Source: Sva-07 sp963728355
GTDB lineage: Bacteria; Actinomycetota; Acidimicrobiia; Acidimicrobiales; Ilumatobacteraceae
NCBI GenBank assembly: GCA_963728355.1
Contig: CAVSJQ010000002.1
Location: forward strand, 310,001 to 374,000
Length of the DNA stretch: 64,000 nt
Direction of reading: 5' to 3'
Positions 59,722 to 64,000 of the stretch are shown piece after piece. The position numbers and the translations under genes are program-made. How positions within the stretch are numbered: position 1 is the first letter of the stretch; every line of letters starts with the position of its first letter. The notes under the pieces were generated by a model, which worked only from the letters and a program-made list of their open reading frames with translations, was not told the origin of the DNA and searched no databases.

Positions 59722-61113
59722 ATGACCTCTCGGTCGTTGAGTACCGACTATCTCGTCGTCGGAGCGGGGGCGATGGGCATGGCGTTCACCGATGCGTTGA
59801 TCGACCACGCCGATGTCCACGTCACGCTGGTCGACCGCCGCCCGGCGGCGAGCGGGCACTGGCAGGACGCCTATCCGTTCGTCCAGCTCCATCAGGCCTC
59901 GGTGTTCTACGGGGTTGCGTCGACCGTGCTCGGCGATGGAGCCGTGCAACAGCGTGGCGCCGAGACCGGACTCCACGAACGTGCCCGGCAAGCGCAGATC
60001 CAGGCCTACTACGACGACGTCCTGCTTCGTCGATTCGTCGGCTCGGGTCGCGTGACGTTCCTCGGCATGTGCGAGTACCACTCCGACGGCGACGCCCATC
60101 TCGCCACCTCGAGGGTGTCGGGAGAGACGGTCGACATCCGGGTGCGCCGCCGCTGTGTCGACGCCACCTACCTCGCGCCGACGATTCCGGCGACGACGCC
60201 GGCACCGTTCGAGGTGGTCGACGGTGCCGCGGTGGTCCCGGTCAACGAACTCGCGCGGTTGGAGTCGGCGCCGAGCTGCTTCGTGATCGTCGGCTCCGGC
60301 AAGACCGCGACCGATGCCATCGTGTGGTTGTCGACCCACGGCGTGCAAGCCGACCGGATCGTCTGGATCCGGCCCCGTGAGCCCTGGATGCTCAATCGCG
60401 CCGTGGTGCAGCCGGATCCGGCGGTCGGGATCGGGCTCGCGGCGGACACGATGGCTGCGGCAGCCGGCGCCGGTTCGCTCGACGAGCTGTTCGTGCGCCT
60501 GGAGGACGCCGGGGTCATGTTGCGCATCGACACTGCGGTGACGCCGACCATGGCCAAGACCCCGACGCTCGGTGAATGGGAACTCGAGATCCTCCGCTCG
60601 ATCGAGCACGTCGTCCGTCTCGGACACGTTCGACGGGTCACGCGTGACGGGATCGTCCTCGATTTCGGCACCGTGGAACTGCCGCCGGGTGCGCTCGTGG
60701 TGCACTGCGCCGCGTCGGGGCTGCGGTACCCGCCGCCCGTGCCCGTGTGGGGCCACGACGCGATCCGGCTCCAGACGATCCGGGCCGGGTTCCCGTGCTT
60801 CAACGCCGCGCTGACCGGCTACGTCGAGGCCACCCGTGACGACGACCGCGAACGCAACCGGTTGTGTCCGCCCAACATCCTTCCCGACGATCCCGCCACC
60901 TGGGCGGCGATGCAGGTGAAGGGGGCCCGTGCGGTCCGGGCCTTCGGTGCCGAGCCCGACATCGCCGAGTGGGCGAATGGCTGTGCGCTGAACCCGGCGC
61001 GGATCGATGTCTCGCAGCGCGACGACCCGGAGGTCGTGGCTGCCTCCACCCGGCTCGCGAGCGTGGCTGACGAGGGACTCGAACGGCTGGCGGCGCTCGC
61101 CCACGATCCGTGA
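59722..61113 (+). CDS. Putative FAD/NAD(P)-binding oxidoreductase
   Basis: A 463-aa protein with an N-terminal dinucleotide-binding fold (DYLVVGAGAMGMAFTDALID, then VTLVDRRPAASGHWQDAYPF) and a second nucleotide motif CFVIVGSGKTATDAIVWL. This two-Rossmann layout resembles flavin-dependent monooxygenases and related proteins. A strong GAAGGAGG precedes the ATG. It is 77 bp upstream of the adenylation-acyltransferase gene and may belong to the same pathway. Substrate unknown. Confidence 0.75.
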   Translation: MTSRSLSTDYLVVGAGAMGMAFTDALIDHADVHVTLVDRRPAASGHWQDAYPFVQLHQASVFYGVASTVLGDGAVQQRGAETGLHERARQAQIQAYYDDVLLRRFVGSGRVTFLGMCEYHSDGDAHLATSRVSGETVDIRVRRRCVDATYLAPTIPATTPAPFEVVDGAAVVPVNELARLESAPSCFVIVGSGKTATDAIVWLSTHGVQADRIVWIRPREPWMLNRAVVQPDPAVGIGLAADTMAAAAGAGSLDELFVRLEDAGVMLRIDTAVTPTMAKTPTLGEWELEILRSIEHVVRLGHVRRVTRDGIVLDFGTVELPPGALVVHCAASGLRYPPPVPVWGHDAIRLQTIRAGFPCFNAALTGYVEATRDDDRERNRLCPPNILPDDPATWAAMQVKGARAVRAFGAEPDIAEWANGCALNPARIDVSQRDDPEVVAASTRLASVADEGLERLAALAHDP

Positions 61114-61154
61114 ACCAGTGCGGCAGTATGCTCACACCCCGTTATCATCCCTGC

Positions 61155-61184
61155 TTGTCAACCGGTGATAGGCATGCCTAATAT
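61155..61184 (+). promoter_or_regulatory. Promoter with palindromic operator TAGGCATGCCTA
   Basis: A -35 TTGTCA (61155-61160) and -10 TAATAT (61179-61184) are 18 bp apart, and the -10 ends 6 nt before GTG 61191. The perfect 12-bp palindrome TAGGCATGCCTA (61169-61180) fills the end of the spacer and overlaps the -10. The half-sites TAGG/CCTA resemble those of DtxR/IdeR iron boxes, although the spacing is shorter. Confidence 0.6.
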
Positions 61185-61190
61185 CGAGGG

Positions 61191-63722
61191 GTGCACACCG
61201 ACGGAGCAACCGACGTACGCGAACGGCTGAGTGACGCTCTCCTGCGGCCGGCCGGCGCCACATGGAGTGCGCTCGTCGCCGACGACCGCGAGGTCTCCTT
61301 CGGCGAACTCGCCGTGCTGGTGGCGCAACGCCAGGGAGACCTGGCACTCGACGCACGCTCGATCGTGGTGCTCGCCGGGCCACCGTCGCTGGAGTGGGTG
61401 GTGACGTACCTGGCGTTGCTCGACGCCCACCACGTCCCGCTCCTGGCCGGGGACCACGCCGACGAACTCGCCGCCGCATGGTCGCCCGCCGCCGTGGTCA
61501 CGGCTCGCACCGGTGGCGTCGACATCGAGCGCCGCGCGACGTCCGCTGGTCGTGCGATCCACCCCGACTTGGCACTGCTCCTCAGCACCTCCGGTTCCAC
61601 CGGGGATCCGAAACTGGTGCGGCTGTCGCACACCAACCTGCTCAGCAACGCCCGGGCGATCGCCGACTACCTGCAGCTCGGACCGGACGACCGCGGCATC
61701 ACGTCGCTGCCCCTGCACTACTGCTACGGGCTGTCGGTGCTGCACAGCCACCTGATCGTCGGCGCCGGTGTCGTGCTCACCGAGGCGTCCGTCGTCGATC
61801 CGTGCTTCCGTGCGGCGCTGGTCGACCACGGCGTCACCAACGTCGCCGGTGTCCCGCACACCTTCGAGCTCGTCGAACGGATCGGCGCCGAGCAACTCCA
61901 CGTGCCGACGCTGCGGTTCCTGACCCAGGCGGGCGGCAAGATGCCCGATGACACCGTCACGCGCTGGCTCGACCGCAGCGAGGGCTGGGGCTGTGACTTC
62001 TTCGTGATGTACGGCCAGACCGAGGCGACCGCCCGGATGGCATATCTGCCGCCGGCGATCGCGCGACGCCGTCCCGGCGCGATCGGCCGGCCGATCGACG
62101 GAGGCGAAATGCGCCTCGAACCGCTCGCCGACCCGCCGGACGTCGGGGAGATCGTCTACCGGGGCCCCAACGTGATGATGGGCTATGCGACCCGCGACGC
62201 CGACCTCGCACTCGGATCGACGGTCGACGAGCTGCGCACCGGTGATCTCGCACGGTTCCACTCCGACGACGGCGTGTACGAGATCGTCGGCCGGAGCGCG
62301 CGGTTCGTGAAGCCGTTCGGGCTGCGCGTCGATCTCGACGGGGTGGAGCGCGAACTCCGCTCGGTGCTCGTCGACCACGACGTCGCCGTCGCCGGCGACG
62401 ACGACGGTCTGACGGTGCTCGCACCGGGCGCCGACCGGGCGGCCGTCGTGTCGAGCGTGCGGGCGCGGACGGGACTCCCGGTCGGCCACGTCAGTGTCGA
62501 CACCGCGACACCGATTCCCCGGACCGCGTCCGGTAAGACCGACTACGCCGCGATCGGGGGTGCTGGCGCCGATCGTCCCACCCGCCAGCCGGCCGGCGCT
62601 GCGGCCATCGTCGGGCTCGTGCTCGGACGCACCGACGTGTCGTCGCAGGACACGTTCGTGTCGCTCGGCGGCGACTCGTTGAGCTACGTGGAGTGCTCGA
62701 TCCGGCTGGAATCGGTGCTCGGTCCGATCCCGTCGGACTGGCACCTCCGACCGCTCGGTTCGCTGCAGCCGCAGCGACGGGGACGGTTCTTCACCCGTAT
62801 CGACACGACCGTGGCCCTGCGCGCCATCGCCATCTGTCTCGTCGTGGCCACGCACATGCATCTGTGGTTCTTCCCCGGTGGGGCGCACCTGTTGCTCGCG
62901 GTCGTCGGTTACAACATGAGCCGCTTCCTGCTGCCGATCGAACCGGTGCGCGAGCGGGTCCGCGCCGCTGGGCGCACCATCGCCAGGGTCGCCGTCCCGA
63001 CCCTCGCCGGGATCGGTATGGGCACGCTGCTGGGTGCCACGTACGGCGTGGGCACCCTGCTGCTGGTCAACAACTACGCCGGCCCGGCGTCGCACGCCCT
63101 CGACCACTGGCACTTCTGGTTCATCGAGGTGTTCATCCACGTGATGGTCGTGGTCACCCTGCTGCTGGTCATACCGCCGGTGCGACGGATCGAACGCCGG
63201 TTCCCCTACGCCGTTGCGCTCGGCGTGCTCGGCGTGCTGCTGCTCCTGCGGATGGACTGGGCGTGGATGGGCGACTGGTACAACCTGCGCTATCGCACCC
63301 ACGGCGTCGCCTGGTTCGTCGCACTCGGCTGGCTCGTCCACCGATCCGACACGGCGCCGAAACGTCTGGCGACCGCAGCGCTGTGCGTACTCGTCGTCCC
63401 GGGCTTCTTCCAGTACGGCCCGCGCGAATGGTTCATCGCCATCTCCCTGCTGGTCCTGCTGACCTGGAGGGAGATCCCGGTCCCTCGGATCGCGGTCCGG
63501 CCGCTGGCGATGTTGGCCTCGGCGAGCATGTGGATCTACATCACGCACTTCACGATCTGGCCCCCGCTCGTCGACCTGCTCGGGATCGAGCGTGCCTACG
63601 TGCCGACGTTGCTCGGCGGTGTCGTCATCGGCATCGCCGCCGAACGGCTCGTCGACGTCGGTCGCAGCCTCGCCTCACGGCACAATCTGGCATTCCGACC
63701 TCGGATCGTTAGGATTGCCTAA
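61191..63722 (+). CDS. Adenylation-carrier protein-membrane acyltransferase fusion
   Basis: An 843-aa multidomain protein. Residues about 1-450 form an acyl/aminoacyl-adenylating domain (LLLSTSGSTGDPKLVRLSH, MYGQTEATARMAYLP, ELRTGDLARFHSDDGVYEIVGR, and the lysine motif PRTASGKTDYA). A short carrier domain has the phosphopantetheine serine S496 in SLGGDSLSYVE. From about 540 to 830 it has some eight membrane helices of acyltransferase-3-like type (ALRAIAICLVVATHMHLWFF, FWFIEVFIHVMVVV). This suggests activation of an acid, loading on the carrier and transfer at the membrane. Product unknown. Confidence 0.82.
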   Translation: MHTDGATDVRERLSDALLRPAGATWSALVADDREVSFGELAVLVAQRQGDLALDARSIVVLAGPPSLEWVVTYLALLDAHHVPLLAGDHADELAAAWSPAAVVTARTGGVDIERRATSAGRAIHPDLALLLSTSGSTGDPKLVRLSHTNLLSNARAIADYLQLGPDDRGITSLPLHYCYGLSVLHSHLIVGAGVVLTEASVVDPCFRAALVDHGVTNVAGVPHTFELVERIGAEQLHVPTLRFLTQAGGKMPDDTVTRWLDRSEGWGCDFFVMYGQTEATARMAYLPPAIARRRPGAIGRPIDGGEMRLEPLADPPDVGEIVYRGPNVMMGYATRDADLALGSTVDELRTGDLARFHSDDGVYEIVGRSARFVKPFGLRVDLDGVERELRSVLVDHDVAVAGDDDGLTVLAPGADRAAVVSSVRARTGLPVGHVSVDTATPIPRTASGKTDYAAIGGAGADRPTRQPAGAAAIVGLVLGRTDVSSQDTFVSLGGDSLSYVECSIRLESVLGPIPSDWHLRPLGSLQPQRRGRFFTRIDTTVALRAIAICLVVATHMHLWFFPGGAHLLLAVVGYNMSRFLLPIEPVRERVRAAGRTIARVAVPTLAGIGMGTLLGATYGVGTLLLVNNYAGPASHALDHWHFWFIEVFIHVMVVVTLLLVIPPVRRIERRFPYAVALGVLGVLLLLRMDWAWMGDWYNLRYRTHGVAWFVALGWLVHRSDTAPKRLATAALCVLVVPGFFQYGPREWFIAISLLVLLTWREIPVPRIAVRPLAMLASASMWIYITHFTIWPPLVDLLGIERAYVPTLLGGVVIGIAAERLVDVGRSLASRHNLAFRPRIVRIA

Positions 63723-63723
63723 C
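63708..63723 (+). promoter_or_regulatory. Palindromic operator candidate GTTAGG-N4-CCTAAC
   Basis: An inverted repeat at the very end of the fusion gene, 63 nt before the iron-type receptor gene. It shares the TAGG-N4-CCTA layout with the site at 61169-61180. TAGGAT inside it could be a -10. Confidence 0.5.
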
Positions 63724-63786
63724 CACCCCCCTGAAACATGCGGTGCGCCCGAACATGCGGCGCACGACTCGGCTCCAGGAGCACCC

Positions 63787-64000
63787 GTGAATCCCCTCTC
63801 CCACACCACCGTCCGTCGACTGGTCCCACTGCTGGGCGTCGGTGCGCTGTTCGTCGCGACGGCCGCCGGCTGCTCGGGCGACGACGGCGACACCCTCCAG
63901 GTGTACAGCGGCCGTCACTACGGCATCGAGTCAGCCTTCGAGCAGTACACGGACGAGACCGGCGTGAAGGTCGAGTTCCTGACCGGCAACGACGCCGAAT
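63787..64000 (+). CDS. Iron ABC transporter substrate-binding lipoprotein (partial)
   Basis: The first 71 codons of a receptor. A signal peptide (VRRLVPLLGVGALFVATAAGC) has a lipobox, then TLQVYSGRHYGIESAFEQYTDETGVKVEFLTG, which closely fits the Fe(III)-binding FbpA/FutA family, where tyrosines bind iron. CAGGAG lies 7 nt before GTG 63787. The gene runs off the window, so permease and ATPase genes cannot be checked. Confidence 0.85.
   Translation, partial: MNPLSHTTVRRLVPLLGVGALFVATAAGCSGDDGDTLQVYSGRHYGIESAFEQYTDETGVKVEFLTGNDAE

Overview
The window reads as chromosomal DNA of a high-GC actinobacterium. The best guess is an Ilumatobacter-like member of the Acidimicrobiia. Support comes from the strong G/C third-position bias, long shadow ORFs opposite real genes, a CarD-type regulator, a mycothiol-type DsbA-like oxidoreductase, RNase J, a fused two-domain acyl-CoA dehydrogenase and many probable leaderless transcripts. 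No 16S gene is present, so the placement is inference.

Layout. 1-7.8 kb is the classic translation block: (rimP) nusA, ylxR, infB, a DsbA-like gene, rbfA, truB, ribF. 7.9-10.8 kb holds a reverse-strand NitT/TauT-type ABC importer. 10.9-16.3 kb carries rpsO, pnp and dapB, then a REP-associated tyrosine transposase (RAYT) gene set among palindromic repeats, then tpx. 16.4-22.3 kb holds a membrane protein, an acyl-CoA ligase, a YihY/BrkB protein and a polar amino-acid ABC importer. 22.3-34.4 kb is core again: a flippase-like membrane protein, dapA, RNase J, a lipoprotein, ftsK, an SMP-30 protein, rimO, pgsA, cinA, tRNA-Arg(TCT) and carD. 34.4-56.3 kb is a mosaic of single metabolic genes (nuclease/phosphatase-fold protein, dehydrogenase, aminotransferase, GH3 glycosidase, FKBP, MBL hydrolase, acyl-CoA dehydrogenase, metallopeptidase, phosphatase, HNH-ChaB ORF, serine hydrolases, GNATs, secreted proteins, aldo/keto reductase). 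It includes two decayed genes. 56.3-59.6 kb is a molybdate importer operon with a PadR-like regulator gene. 59.7-64 kb holds an oxidoreductase, an adenylation-carrier-acyltransferase fusion and the start of an iron-type binding protein. Palindromic operator candidates precede the last two genes.

The most unusual feature is a family of seven ~31-nt near-perfect palindromes (core GGGGTCAGACCCC). Four of them lie within 2.4 kb around the single RAYT gene, which is itself bracketed by two copies in inverted orientation. In five of seven copies the element starts exactly 2 nt after a TGA stop codon and always in the same orientation relative to that gene. The outer arms show compensatory changes. 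Together these suggest an uncharacterised actinobacterial REP/RAYT system whose copies sit at gene 3' ends, perhaps doubling as terminators or mRNA-stabilising hairpins. A second, unrelated 44-nt palindromic family has three copies, and two further single palindromes occur.

Other points: a recurrent TAnnnT box 6-8 nt before start codons (leaderless mRNAs); a ylxR with no ATG/GTG/TTG start ahead of its signature motif; a sulfotransferase gene carrying a 14-bp tandem duplication; and an amino-acid-binding protein whose C-terminus appears shifted by three single-base deletions.
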